64,000 nucleotides of DNA from NCBI GenBank assembly GCA_003993805.1, contig RSEF01000003.1:111597687-111661686 (forward strand). Direction: 5' to 3'. This DNA is from Himantopus leucocephalus (lineage: Eukaryota > Chordata > Aves > Charadriiformes > Recurvirostridae). The notes under the pieces were generated by a model. That model worked only from the letters and a program-made list of their open reading frames with translations, made no database searches and had not been told where the DNA came from. Below are positions 34,601-47,900 of this stretch, one piece after another (the stretch's first letter is position 1; every line of letters begins with the position of its first letter). A program made the position numbers and the translations under genes.

Positions 34601-35386
34601 CTGCTATTTACCTTATAGCAAAAATATCTGAAAAAATTATGAACTCATGAATTTTCTCAAATGCTTAACTTTCTCTTTTTTTTCCATGTATGGCTTAACA
34701 TCATTCACACATGGTAAGAAGGCAGAGGATTCTAAAGCAAGTGGAATTTTTTGCATTTTAATAATCAGTAAAAGAAGTCAAGTAAAAAAGCTTGCAGACT
34801 TGCTACAGTTGGGTCTCCTGTGCTACAGTCCCTGACATACACTTGTCTTCTTATATTCTTGATGACTCTTTGGATTTTACCAAATATTTTATTACAGTGC
34901 TTCTCTTGCAGAAGACATATCTTCTTTCAAACTAAACAATAATCATTTTACAATGTAAATGTGTATGTAACGGACATATAAATACAAATACTTCTATTTG
35001 GTTGAGATATAGACAAATACATGAGTACAGGCCTGGGTCTCCCATTAACCCATATCAAGTAATATTATTTTCTCTTTAACAAAAAGATGTGAACTCTTGT
35101 CAAAATCTGAAATTTCAAAGCTGCTTATGGAAGAATGTCAGCCCTTAGTACAAATCTAAATAGAAGAACCAGCACAGATTAATTACTTACAAAAAAGATA
35201 AAATTAAAAAAAGTCATTTTCCTCACTCTAGACATGCCCAAATCAGGAAATTCAGATATGATGTTTTACGAAGGCTTCCAACCACGTGTTAGTGGAAAGT
35301 AAGACACTATCTTGACCCTGCCCTTTAAAATATGACGTTATAACTATATAACTGAGGAAAACAGTCTTTTAATTCTACAACAAATT
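31617..35386. other. Gene-free unique sequence
   Basis: No gene was supported. The 33900-34560 part is non-repetitive with many AT-rich homeodomain-like words. It holds an open frame at 34144-34428 that starts with a hydrophobic stretch but has no recognised family. Nothing else was seen. Confidence 0.5.
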
Positions 35387-36064
35387 GCTGCGTGGTGTTG
35401 GTTGACAGCTGGCTGAATATGAACCAGCAGTGTGCCCAGGTGGCCAAGAAGGCCAATGACATCCTGGCCTGTATCAGGAATAGTGTGGCCAGCAGGACTA
35501 GGAAAGTGTTCCCCTGTGCTTGGCACTAGTAAGGCCCCACCTTGACTACTGTGTTTAGTTTTGGGGCCCCACTGCAAGAAAGATGTTGAAGTGCTGGACC
35601 ATGTCTGGAGAAGGGCAACGAAGCTTGTGAAGGGTCTAGAACACAAGTCTTATGAGGAGCGGCTGAGGGAACTGGTTGTTTAGCCTGGAAAAAAGGAGGC
35701 TGAGGGGAGACCATATTGCTCTCTACAACTACCTGAAAGGAGGTTGTAGAGAGGTGGGGGTCGGTCTCTTTTCGCTAGTAGCAAGCGATAGGACAAGAGG
35801 AAATGATCTCAAGTTACACCAGGGGAGGTTTAGGATGGATATTATGAAAACGTTCATCACAGAAAGTGTTGTTAAGCATTGGAACAGGCTGCCCAGGGAA
35901 GTGGTGGAGTTCCCATCCCTGGAGGTATTCAAAAGATGGGTAGGCGTGGTGCTTAGAGACATGGTTTAGTGGTGGTTTTGGCAGTGTTAGGTTGATGGTT
36001 GGACTTGACGATCTTCAAGGTCCCTTCCAACCTAGACCATTCTATGATTCTATGATTCTATGAA
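35387..36064 (+). mobile_element. CR1 LINE, 5'-truncated, intact tail
   Basis: Begins near gctgcgtggtgttggttgac and ends with three tail units attctatg (36040-36064). CR1 blocks are complete and in order: gaaccagcagtgtgcccagg, ggaatagtgtggccagcagg, tgaagggtctagaacacaag, and gaggagcggctgagggaact. The last part of ORF2 is open from 35676 to its stop at 35969 ([35 protein letters not shown]). The earlier portion has frame breaks. It shares its 3' UTR type with 31232-31616. Confidence 0.96.
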
Positions 36065-39000
36065 CCAGCGACAAGTTAAGATTTTCCTTTTCTTTTTTCT
36101 TTCACCAGAGGCAATAGATGCAATCTAAATCTTGCTACGGGCAAAAGAGAACAGTCTTTTACACAAAGCCAAGAATTTACTGTAGATTAACCGTTCACTC
36201 AAACCACAACAAATAGTTCTTATTGGTCTGTCTGTTATGACATGAACACTTCTATTTAAATTCAAATTATTACTGAAAAGCCTCACTATTAATACATACA
36301 CATATAATACATGTATTTTTTTTTATATATATATGTGAACTTCCTAGTGTAACCCTTTTCCCTGGTGTTACACTCTCCCTCCTCCCCCTAGGTAACAAGG
36401 AAACAGTTTGAGTGATCCTTAGGAACAAAAATGGGGTCTCAGTGAGCTGGCAGTATCCTGAGTTCTTTGTTGGGAGGACTGTGATGTTGATTGTGGTGGT
36501 TTCTTCCCCTTCAGTCTGGAGTCCACCTGGCATTATTTTTGCACATTTTGGAATACTTGCTTACTTGCTTTTTCACCCCTATTTCCCAGTTCCACGTGCC
36601 CTCTTTCTTACCCTTAAAACTGAGTTTGCATGGCTCACAAGATGTGTTCTTTCCTTTGTGAAAAATTAGTGAGCGCTGTGATCTCTGATCATGGTTTTGG
36701 ATCTCTGATGCCATCTGATACCTCTGCTCTTCTATAATATATTTTAATCCTAGAGTCATACGCAGTTCACTCAATGCATAATAGCTGCTTGTTTTTATTA
36801 TCTATTAATTAGCAGTAGGTGTTATGCTGCACAGTGGCACAGACATAAATTGAAGCTAAAACAAATTTAGTCAATAGTCACCTGACCACTAGAGAAGTGC
36901 TACTGCAGCTAAAAGAAGTTAAATACACCTCAGGCCAGTACAAGTTCAGACAAGCCCTGAGAGCCCATACTCTCAGGTCAGTACAAAGCCTGTCACCTTT
37001 TACTAGTACCGTTATAATTTTAAAGTTATATTTGTTGAGCTATGCAGTCTTTGGTCTTCTCTATACATGTACGTCATTGGAGTTAATAGGATGGTTTAAT
37101 GAAAATTAGTTGTAGAAGAAATACAGGGATTGGTGGAGCTATGTCTGAAGTCACAATTGCTTTATTAAGGAGTTTAAAGTTTATTCATAGTTGATAGTTC
37201 ATTAAAACTTGCTAATTATATGTAATTATTAATATTATAGCTTGATTACTGCCTAATCATCTTAAATGTGGCTTATGTATATCACACGAGTTAGGAATAT
37301 GCAAATTTGGAGAGTACAGGACTCTACTACAGACCACAGGATTTTGAAACACAAGAAAAAGTAGATGTTAAATCATCAAAGGATTTGTAATTAGTTATAC
37401 TAATATATTACAAATCCATATAGCAATATTTCTGTATAAGAGCAGTATAGAAAGAAGGAATTTATCTGATCTAGTAAGAACTTTCTTGAAGTTAGTCATT
37501 CAGTACAAACCAGACATTTCTTACTCCCCTATAACCAATGGAAAGAAAAATATAATTTTCAGGAGACAACTAGTTCAACCCTAAGGCGGGTGTTAAAGGC
37601 AGATGAGTTGACCAGCCACCTCATGGCTTCTGCTTCTGTGTGACAACAGCCAGTACAGAATTTATCTACCATCTCTTAACAGCACTGGAGAGCGATCCAT
37701 CAGCTGACATAGCTAAGGTCTCAAAACAGCAAGAACACAGTCATATTGGAACTGTACTCTGTGAAATGTATTTAATAATTTTGACCTACAGAAGAAGGCG
37801 TTTTAGGCTAATTGGGGAAGAGAGTCTTTTGGGAGGTTTACCCACATCTTTGCTAAAGACTTAACGCAACCTACAAGACAGGCTCTGACATTCATGTCAG
37901 ATATGATAATTCATGTCTGACTGTTGTGGGTGAAATTAAGAATTTGGAGTACGACTACCTGTAGCATAAATCCGGTTGAAAAAAGTTTAAAATTTTATAA
38001 GTTTAGGATCAGAATGTGCAAAAGTTACTGTCAGAAATTCCAGGAAAAGATTTTCTTCTTTTCATACTAGAGGTGACATTAAGTGTTAAAACCAAACAAA
38101 CACAATTCAGCAGCAGAAGAAACAAAGACACCTAAAAAAAAAAAGAATAACATTGAGAAGAAATTAATTTTGGCAACAGAAAACAAATCAAGTAAATGGA
38201 TTCTTAAATAAAACTGACAGCTGTCAGAGTGGGGATCAACTGTATATTGAACAGTCTCCAGTCGGGCAAAGCCTTCATCCACAAAGAGCTTTAGAAATTT
38301 AAAGAAAAATTTTGAATTTTTGTATGAAAAAGAACTGAAATCTAACTCAACAGTACATATGTAATGCACACTGTGTACAGAGTACTTGTAAGTTGCTTTC
38401 TGCATTAACTAGAGTTTTCATACGATTTTCAAACATTAACTAGTATGGGGATCATCTCTGCCATCCAACATGGAAATGAGAGAATACAGGCATAGGAAAG
38501 ATGTTAAATATCACTGACTGAAAGAATATTAATGTGATTATTGAAATACTGCTCAGGAATTGAAGGAGTAGGGCTGGCATAATTTTTAGAATGCACGTAT
38601 TTTATTAACATAGACATTGATCCTCTTAAAAGTTATTTGTCCTCAAAAAGCTACCATTACACCTCCTGCGAGCATTCCTTGCATACCTCTGATGGAAAAG
38701 TGGGCAACATTTTCATTAAAGCACAGCTAATATAATCTAGAATTATTGTGATATATGAGAAAATAAAGAGTAGGACTGACATAGACTTTCTCTAAGAGGT
38801 TATTTAATAACTTCCTGATTGGAGAATAGAGAGATAAGTGGGGAAGAGGGAGGAAAGAGAAAAGGGGAATGAAAACTTTAAAGGTCCTTATTGACTTTTC
38901 TTTCAGTAACAAAATTTCAAATTTCAGATTTGACTTAAGTTTCCAACTTAAACATTCTAAATTAAATTCTTTTAGTTTATTAAATTAATTTGTTTGGGAT

Positions 39001-39332
39001 TACAAAATTTTATGATGAGTTCTCTGTAAACTCCGAACTTGTTGAATTATATGTTTGATGACGCTTATAATCCAGAAGAAGGTGTATGCTTACCATTAAA
39101 CTTCTTTTCTAACAATTTTTATACATCTCTCCAGTCTGAACATTTCAGACTTCGTAAATCATTTTATTTTAGTCATCATTCCTTGGACAAAGTTATGAGA
39201 GTCCAGTTGCTGTCAGATTATTTGCAATACAAATGCATTGGATCAGCACCATTGTTTTACCATTTTTGCTCCTGACTTCACATTTTAACACCAAACTGTG
39301 TGTTTTAGCGCATTCCTATCATACACATTTTC
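36065..39332. other. Gene-free AT-rich sequence
   Basis: No gene. A (TA)n-rich patch lies at 36300-36340. The 37140-37290 stretch is very AT-rich with repeated TAATTA and ATTAAT words. Open frames are under 110 codons and have no motifs. Confidence 0.5.
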
Positions 39333-39374
39333 ACAGAATTGCAGAATCACAGTATCACAGTATCACAGAATGGT
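39333..39374 (-). mobile_element. CR1 3' tail remnant
   Basis: tcacagaattgcagaatcac, followed by two agtatcac units and agaatgg, is the avian CR1 tail read on the minus strand. The body that should follow (ggttggaagggacc on this strand) is missing, so this is either an extremely 5'-truncated copy or a deletion remnant. Confidence 0.6.
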
Positions 39375-41829
39375 TTACATCGCATAGCTACTTCTCCCCT
39401 GTCCTATAACTACTTTTCCATGCAAAGGCTTCATTTACCATGTTGTCCCATGAGGAAAAATGAGCAATAAGAATTACATTTCACTCAGGACCAAGATTTC
39501 ATGACAGGTAAATGAAACTACTAATCCAACTCAGACTGTCTAGGCACATTTAGACTATATAGATACAGGATTGAACGTAGGGCAATATGGGCTCCGTATT
39601 TTTTTTCACCTCTCTTTCACCTCTTTGCTCCTGCCTAAAACTTATAATGATTAGTATGGTTGCTAGTTATTATTGGGGAATATAAGAATTAAAGATTGAC
39701 ACCTAAAGGAACATTTTTGGAGGAGGGAAGGAAGGGAAAGAAGGTTCATAAATCTTGTATTACCCTCATTACACCTATCGTCTTTCTTCCTTGTGTCCAA
39801 CAATGGGACCTCCAAGTGGAAAGAAGACAATGTTTTAACAAATATTTTAGTTTATTTAAAAAAGTGCAAATTTAGTGAGTCTGAAAAAGATATCAGATTT
39901 TTAGTTGAATTTGGAAAAGACTTTCAGAGAAAAGAAAAAAATGAGAGTAAAGACTTTCATAGGATCTCAAAAGCTATGGTTTGGGGTACTTTTGGCATAA
40001 AGTTTTCTATTTTTTATTACATGCCCTGAAAAAAAAAAGTTTTAAAAATGCACTGAAGTTCTTACTCGTCAAATATTTCAATAAACCTGAAATGCTTTTC
40101 TTATCTCATTTTTTTGGTTGGGTAAAATTTGCCTGCTGACACTTTTCTTCACCTTCCTAGCTTCATCCTTAGCCCTCTGTTAATGCCAGTGAGCATAACT
40201 GGCAACCCAAGAACACTTGCCTCCTTCCTCTGAGCACCTGGATTTCTTCCTCTGCAAGGCGCCAGTGCTAGCTTTGGATCTGAAGGTTTTCACTTTGTAT
40301 CCCAACTCACCTCCAGTGGATCAGTACATTTTGTTAAGAGAATCATTTTTAAGTGACCTTTTCTTCTTCTTTAGGAGGTAGACTGAAATAAAGAGCTATT
40401 AAATCAGCTCCCGCTTAGCTTGTAAGCTCTGCCAAGCTTTGTATAAAGCACAGAAGGAAGGAGAGGCAAAGAGGAAGGCTTTTTTTTCCCTGCTGAGCTG
40501 ATTTTCTCAAGGTCTAAACACTTCAGTTTAAAAGCAATAAAAATTCAATTATATGTTCAAAATTATAGGATTTTTTTCCAGTAGCTCCTTCTGTGATTAA
40601 TTACTGTAATGGTTTAGAAATAGCTGTTATTGCAGGACCATCTTAGGTTCCAAAGCTTATAGATCCCTGCTAACTGTGAGAGTGAACTCATAAAAACACA
40701 ACCATTTTCTAAAAAGTAAGGAAGGAGGGAAAATCAAGGTGGTTATTTTTATCTGCTACAGGGAGGTGTGATTATGTGAGTCGACTCATTGCTACCTGAA
40801 GGGAGTCAGATCAAAATTAAGACTTTCTACTAAAGCACACAATTAAAGTTCATTGCAAGTGTTGTAGGCAAACTGTCATTTGCTGGAGAAAGTACGTGCT
40901 CCAAACAGATGCACCACTGGAAACAGAAACAGAAAATTTCCTCCCTGGGACCATTCCACTTTATTAAATCTGACAACTTCTACTTGAGCTCAATGTCCTG
41001 AGCTAAAAAAGAGTTTCTCATTTGGTTTAAGCAATTGCCACATAACAGGCAAGTTGGAAGAAAGTTGACTTGTAATTTTACTCACTGGCCAAGAAAAAAA
41101 CCTGCATTCCTTAAAACCCCCACAGTATTCTTGATGGTGACAGATAAAGAAAAAAATACCTCTTTCACCTCTGTTTCATTGCTTTCTGCATTTGTTGAGA
41201 GAATAGTATTAAAAACAAGTTTTCAAAGCTTCTCTTTATTAGTAGAACTAAAAGAAAGCATTTGAAAATCTCCTAGAGCAAGAGAAAATATTCAAGTTCA
41301 AATTTTTCCAATCAATATGTTAGCTCTGCAGTCTTACAGGCTGTGTAATAAGTCACCTGGGTTAGTATGAAATGAAATTTTCTTTAAATATCTAGTTATA
41401 TTGTATGACATCAGTCAGAGATATAATCCATAATAAAACATACTCTAGCTTTTTGCTTTCATGCCATAAGTAACTTTACATATCATTTCCTCCAAATAAA
41501 GTTATGCCTGCTCTCTCAATTCACACACATAACACCTATTACTGCTAATGGAAGTCGTGCATAAGAACAGAAAAAACACTATCCCCCCCACTGTTAGCTC
41601 TCTCCTGCATCTCTGTGTTAATGACATTCATATGGAGATAGAAGACAAGAAAACCTGAAGCTGAAGATGGAAAGAAACACATATCTAAATTGGCTTTTTT
41701 AAAATGCATGAGATTCAGTCACAGGACATTTTAGAGGAAAGTAACTAACAGCCACACCCATGCCATCCAGCGCTTTGGTTGAGAATGTGAAACAAACTTT
41801 GCTGAATGTATTATAATAGTGGAACAAGT
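39375..41829. other. Gene-free unique sequence
   Basis: No gene. Frames at 39793-40029 and 41035-41265 are open by chance. The 40540-41000 section is non-repetitive. Nothing else can be supported. Confidence 0.5.
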
Positions 41830-42045
41830 TAATAATTCATTATTTGGATTACAATAGCACCTGGAGACCTATTGTGCGAGACACTGCACAAATACATGGT
41901 GAAAGTCAGTCCCTGTCTGGAAAGGTGTATAATCTGAATAGACAGGAGAGGTGAAATGACTTTCAGGAGCAGATTAGTGGCAAAACAAGAAATGACTCAG
42001 AATTGGGACCGTAAGACAGAAGGCCTATCCATTGTATCACATTGT
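41830..42045 (+). mobile_element. Ancient MIR/CORE-SINE-like fragment
   Basis: A run of motifs follows an old amniote SINE in order: ttatttggattacaatagca, cctggagacc, attgtgcgagacactgcaca, aatacatggtgaaagtcagtc, cctgtctgga, gtataatctgaatagacagg, gaggtgaaatgactttc, gattagtggcaaaac, and agaaggcctatccattgtat. Turtle and crocodile genomes carry many related copies (general knowledge, unverified here). The displayed strand is antisense to the usual MIR consensus. This is the best preserved of the three SINE fossils in the window. Confidence 0.6.
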
Positions 42046-44168
42046 ATTTCCAGTGAATTTTCAGTCTCTTCTATTTTTATTCAGGTGTCGTGTAAATCAG
42101 AAGGGAGAAAGCAATGCTTATAAAGGAGCTGCTAAACTCCTTTTTCCCCAAAGACTACAAAAATTTTGTGATAACTGCATAATTATTCCTTCAAAGCTAA
42201 GGATGATTAGCATCTCAGCTTCTTCTGAAAATGAAGTCCTACCAAAAAAAAAAAGGTTTATGGAAAAATATTTTAAGGAAGCATAAGCAACTCAACATTT
42301 CAGATTTATATTGATTACTGCAATTAACAGTAGACCCTTAAATTCATCTTTTCAATTGTTTACTGATTTGATTTGACCCCTAGGTTTTTGACTAGAATAA
42401 AAACTGTTCCGGTCTTCGTTTTAACATTGTTGGGCTAGGATTTATCCCATTCCCACTCATCACTGAGGGCAGTGGTCAATTCACATAGGTTGAGCCCTGT
42501 CGTTTGTTCAGAACCTTCTGTCCCACAGTTAGGGACATCCTCTGCACACATCTCCAAGCTCCTCATTGCATTTCATGAAGATCCTACTCTTCAGGATGCC
42601 TGTCTGGCTGAGATCCCCACAATGAGCGAAATAATACGGAAAGAGGATGACAGGAAATTCAGATTTTCAGTGAGCTGAATGACTCTGGGCTTTTGCGTTT
42701 TTTCTGTTAACCATGTGGGAAGAGTGGAGCCCCTTCCTTAGCTACCAGTTATCCTCCCGTCAGAGTACATGTAGCAAAGCAAAGTAATCAGGACCTTAAG
42801 AGTATCTGCCTCTGAGCTGGCACAGGCTTTTAATTGCAAACAGAGCTCAAACAGCCAGCAAGTGATCTAATTTCCATTATACTTTATCCTAATCACACCA
42901 GAGTGTTTCCTATAAAAATTGCATCTGGGTTACATCCTTTCTTTTGTTATTCAGTTATAGAGGGCATTTCTAGATAAGAAACAATGAAGCGGGGAGAAGA
43001 TGGAGAAGGCAAGACCCGAGGAAGGCTTAAAGGTAATCCAAAGCAAGGAGTAAATCATAATGTAGAACAATATCTTTTCTGTCTTTTTTGGCCGTTTTGT
43101 TTTCTTCTGTGCCTCATTGTCCTCTTACTGCTAATGAATACAGTTCTTAGGCCTAGTGTTCCTGTTTTTCTCTTTGAAAGCCTAGCTGTCCTAGTTTTAT
43201 TTAAAGTCATGTCATCAGCTATTAGCTATCATGAGTTCTTTCATTTACTTAGATACAGGCAATTACATTTCAGGAGGAATCTTTCTCATCTCTTTATGTA
43301 AAAATTAATTTGCTGTTTGCATGCCAAAAATAAATTCTTTTTCCGTATCCCACCTCAATGCTTCAATAATTTGTCGCTCACTTCTCCTATCCTTTTATTA
43401 TGTCTTCAGTTTCTCTTGGCCACCTGCCAAACATTCCTGTAATCAAGTGTCCCTATAACTGTGTGAAAACCAAAACATTAAGTTTCGGCTTCCTGCAAGT
43501 CAAAAAGTAGTTTCTGATTGATTGCAAGTTCAGGACAAGATAGGTAAAATTCCAGAGAGAGGTCTTGAGCTCCTGTATCGACTCTGGCTTGCTTTTAGTC
43601 TACTTTGTGCAGTCTTTGACAGATCAAACGAACTGCAATACCTCAGGTGTACTAGCTGTTTTTCTTAACTTGTGTCTATCCTCTAAATCTGGTGACAACT
43701 TTCGAACACTTTACTTTCTTTAAGTTTGATAGTAATAACAGCAAGGCTGGAAGAGCAGCTGAAACTGCATTTGCTAAGAAGAAAGTAAAGCTGAATAGAA
43801 AAAGGAAGAGAGTTTTTAATGAAGTTTGGTGATGTCAAAATTTAGTTTCATTTATTTCTTGCCAACTTAGAAATAAAAAATATTTTGCAAAATACTTAGC
43901 AAAGGAGTGTCTGTCAAAACACTAAATTTTAATATTTGACTGCTTTAAAGTAGTGATGGAAAAGAACATGTATTTAAAAAAATAAAATCAAAGCATGCCC
44001 ACTTCAGAACAGGAAATTTGCATATAAAATTTTGTTATTCTCAGAATATTTTTTCCTCCTGCTTTCATTCAAAACAAATTTCAATGTAATTTAACACGGA
44101 TCTCAACATATTTGTCAGGGAATGGGGAAGGCACCTTCACTCACATTTCTTATTTGGTCTACACTCAA
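42046..44168. other. Gene-free unique sequence
   Basis: No gene. The frame at 42984-43301 encodes a basic then hydrophobic peptide, but lacks any family motif and is probably chance. Confidence 0.5.
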
Positions 44169-44213
44169 TACTGCTACTACTGCTACTACTACTACTGCTG
44201 CTGCTGCTGCTAT
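44169..44213. repeat. CTA/CTG trinucleotide repeat
   Basis: An impure trinucleotide repeat. CTA and CTG units alternate and end in five pure CTG units at 44195-44209. Read in the minus-strand frame it gives alanine and valine runs in a chance open frame. Confidence 0.95.
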
Positions 44214-44339
44214 TAATACTACTAATTGTACATAATTTGGCTGATCTTTTCTTGCATATTTACTGAGAAAGTTCACTCTGTTTAATAATGGTTCAAAGGT
44301 AACATGACTTTTGCAGAATGTGCTGACAAATCGGTCTTC

Positions 44340-44965
44340 AAAAGCAGACAAAATTAAGATCCAGAGACTTATAGACCAGTCGACTTCAGTTTGGCCCTGG
44401 GATAAAACAAATGGAACAAATCATCAAACTGTGAGCACCTAGATAATAATGGGATGCTAAGTAAGACACAGCATGGATTAAAAAAAAACCCACCATGTTA
44501 AATTAACTTAATTTCCTCTTGCAACATAATAATTAGCCTAGTGGGTTGTCAAAGTAGACTGCAAATGCTTTAACTTCAGAGAGACTTCTGGTATTGTATG
44601 CGATGACATTCACATAAACAGGTCAGAGAAATGTGGTTTACATAATAGGAGGGTATAAATACCATATGGATGGTATAAAACTGGTAGGAAAAAAAGTATT
44701 TACACAATTGTTTCCGATCTTTCATTTGTCAAACTGGTCTGATAAATAGAATAAGGTTACTGAGAATCTGTCATAGATCCAGTGGTGTTATTTAACTTTT
44801 TCGTTAATGACTCGGATGATAGAATAAAAATGACAGTAAGTACATTTGTGGAAACAATAAACTTGAATAAACTACACATATTGGAACGTGGAAGGACCTT
44901 CAGCCCAGCACGCTGTTACAAAGAAGGTAAGGGAGAGAAATATTTGCACAGAAACGTGCATTGAC
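44340..44965 (+). mobile_element. Ancient CR1/L3-like ORF2 fragment (RT region)
   Basis: A very old CR1-clade reverse transcriptase fragment. The order of blocks is right: cttatagaccagtcgacttc (Y-R-P-V), aatggaacaaatcatcaaac (M-E-Q-I-I), acacagcatggatt (Q-H-G-F), cttaatttcctcttgcaac, catgacattcacataa-like gatgacattcacataa, and gatccagtggtgttatttaac. At 44782-44860 the frame reads V-L-F-N-F-F-V-N-D-S-D-D, matching the conserved V-L-F-N-x-x-I-N-D-L-D-D of CR1. The next position, where F-A-D-D is expected, reads F-V-E-T, so the catalytic site is destroyed. Stops and deletions are numerous. It is older than every other CR1 in the window. Confidence 0.65.
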
Positions 44966-47900
44966 TTTGGGTGAACGGCGAAAGAGAAGGCAATTGTTTG
45001 GATCAGAACTTGAATCATTTAATGATCTTTTCCAACTGTGAGCGAAATCTGAGGTGTTTTGAAAGCTGGGTCTGGGTCTGAATTTTGCAGTTTAAGTCTT
45101 TTATCTACTTTAAAGGGAGATGCTGTGACATACTGAAGTGGGAGCTAGCTCCCTGACACTGTGAAATGGAGAACACAAATGTTTAGAAATCAGATTTAAA
45201 ACACATGATTAAAAATACATCTTTCCTCTGCCACTAGAAAACTGGAGAGAGATAAGGTCATGGACTATGCAGGATATTATGTTCACTTAATCACAGTAGC
45301 ACTAAAGAGTTTAACATGATGATGTCTCACCGTGGGAGGAAACATTATCTCTGTAATACTTCTTAGAAATTGTCATTGTTGTGGATTTTTAGCACTGAAA
45401 TAGTGACTGTCAAGGTAAGAATGTGAATAGTCCCCTCTGAAACCATTCATTTTACAAGAAAGCGAGAAGACTGGTGTAGCCTTGACCCAGTGAAGATTTA
45501 AAATATGGGGTCTGTTCTTTAAAACAGTGGTACAACTAGCTAACTTCCTGGTCACCTCATGATATATCCCAGTATGTCATGTTGTCATGTGTCACACTTA
45601 TTTTTTTAATAATTTTGTAATGTATTAATTTTTGATGGAGACCTGAGTTTATGTATATCTTGATTTTCCATAAAATACTGTGCCACAGGACATAAATCAT
45701 GTGTAACTCCATGAAGTTGCATGAAGCTAACAATATATCAAAATGTTAAAGGGAGGTACAGTTGTATCTGTCTCTGTCATTACAACTTGCAGAGGGTTCC
45801 TTCAACTTCTGTCTGCAGGTCCAAAGGATTTTAAAACCTCAAAGGGCAAATCTTTTTAAAGTAACAGTCATTTCCTTGGTTTTAGCTTACAATATTTAGA
45901 AGTAAGATAATATTGTAAGCTTTCACCTAAAAACATAAATGTTTCCTTTGTACATGAAATTACTTTCAAGAACATCACATGTTCAGGTCCCTTATGCAGT
46001 ACTGCACATGCTGTTCTCTTAGAAATACACAAAACCAACACAGAGCAGAGATTCATACGTCTTTGCATATAACTCAATATTTACCACACCTTTCCCACCA
46101 ATTAATTAAAATGTAGTTAAAATTGTAAAAGGCACAATAAAAGTGGGTGGAATTTTGGAATGTCCTTCATACAGAAAGGCACTATGAAGATTATAAATTT
46201 AACTAGAATTGGACATTTAGGAACTTTATTTTAGACACATCAAAAACCAGTGTGAGGCAGAGGTAAGGAAAAGAATATGAATAAGCTCAATGTTCCTCTA
46301 TACCTTTAATATGAGAAAAGGGGACAGGCAACAATTTTGAAAGACATTTCTAAAAAGTTCACAAAGATTCTTGTTGTATAGCAAAGACTAAAGGAATTTG
46401 GTTGATGTGAGGCCTGATGTTTTGAGTATGAATACGCTAACTAGTAATTAGTGGGGTATAACCCCCAAAGTGTGATTATTCTACTAAATGCGTACCTTAT
46501 ATCTGCTTCTTGAAGCATTTGGTACTGGTCGCAGAACAGATGACCTGACAATGTTCACTTTGAAAATATCTGTGTTACGTATGTGTCCACTGCCATGCTT
46601 CAGAACTCTTAAATCAAATGGGTACAAATTCCAGTAGTGAGGTTTACAACTAGAGTTTACCAGGCATGACTTTACATACACAAATTCATGTGGTGTTTGC
46701 TAAAATCCTGGTGATTTATCCTAAACTGCACTAGGAATATTGTAATATCTGGAAAGGACAGTACCATATCATGTTTTAAGATCCAAACATATTTAGCACT
46801 TCAAAGAGGAGGTACCGACAAGATGTGATTTTCTCACTATGTCCTCCTAATTCTAGACTGCTTGTCCTGAAACTTACTTCCACATAAATCAAAGAAATCC
46901 CCAGGAGCTCTAACTTATAACAACCTGTCTAGGGGAAAGGAAGATAGGATTCCTCCCTGGAGAGGTATCTAGAGTGGATGAACCCTACAAATATCACAGT
47001 CAATCACTGCTGTTCAAATCTGACAAAGAACATTGTCTTACAATGTCTCCTGAGGGATGTAAATAAAAGATTTTGGCAGAAGAAATTATTTCCAAAAATG
47101 TGGGTGTTCCTCTGAGGGTAAAGTAAGTTAATACAATTGATTATCACAGCAACAGGTTCACTTTCACATTTTCCATCCACCTTCTCCCAGATCCTAAACA
47201 TCATTTTCAGGTGTCATGCCAGCCACTACCAATCTGCAGGAGCCAAATAGCATGTGGATAATTAAGTGTAAGAGAGTCCCTGACCTATATAAGCGGAGAG
47301 TATATGGATGGATGGGTGACTGCTAATTTGGATAGCTTTAAAACACACACAATATATGTGTTTGTGCTGAAACCGTCATACACTTCAGAACAGCATACTG
47401 TGGTGTGACATGTGCATCCAGATGTGAACATTTAAAATAGACTGAAACCTTTTTTATTTATTTTTTCCTTTAAGAATTGATGCTCTGAAAGCTATGATTA
47501 AAGAAATACAGTTGTCATGAGCAAAAAGCTCTAATAATAATAAAGCCAAGGAGGAAAATTAGCTTGGAAAATTTACCAGGAAAGCCAACTCTGCAAAATA
47601 GTTTTTCTGTGTATAGTAAAATGGAGTGTGGTGTACAAATTTTGAGCCAGTACAGTTTTATTTCCACTGTAACTACAATAGAAAAAGTACTAACATACAG
47701 GGCACCCCAACATTTTAGACTGATGCACATAAACATATTATTCCATCATCATTTTTCTGTACTGTTTTTACTACTAATTTGCTATTTTAAGATTCTGTTT
47801 TGTTTATTCTTATATGTAGAGGCCAGATTGTACTTGGAGAATTTGTGCCACCACTTATGGTTAACCACCTTTATTGTGGGAATTGGGCGTGTTGACTGAC

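Noticed and set aside
38450..38515. Faint resemblance to a reversed MIR core (ggggatcatctctgccatcc)
   Set aside because: Too short and too diverged to separate from chance without a profile search.
42984..43301. 105-codon frame with basic N-terminus and hydrophobic middle
   Set aside because: Hydrophobic runs arise easily from T-rich DNA. No membrane-protein family pattern or expression context.
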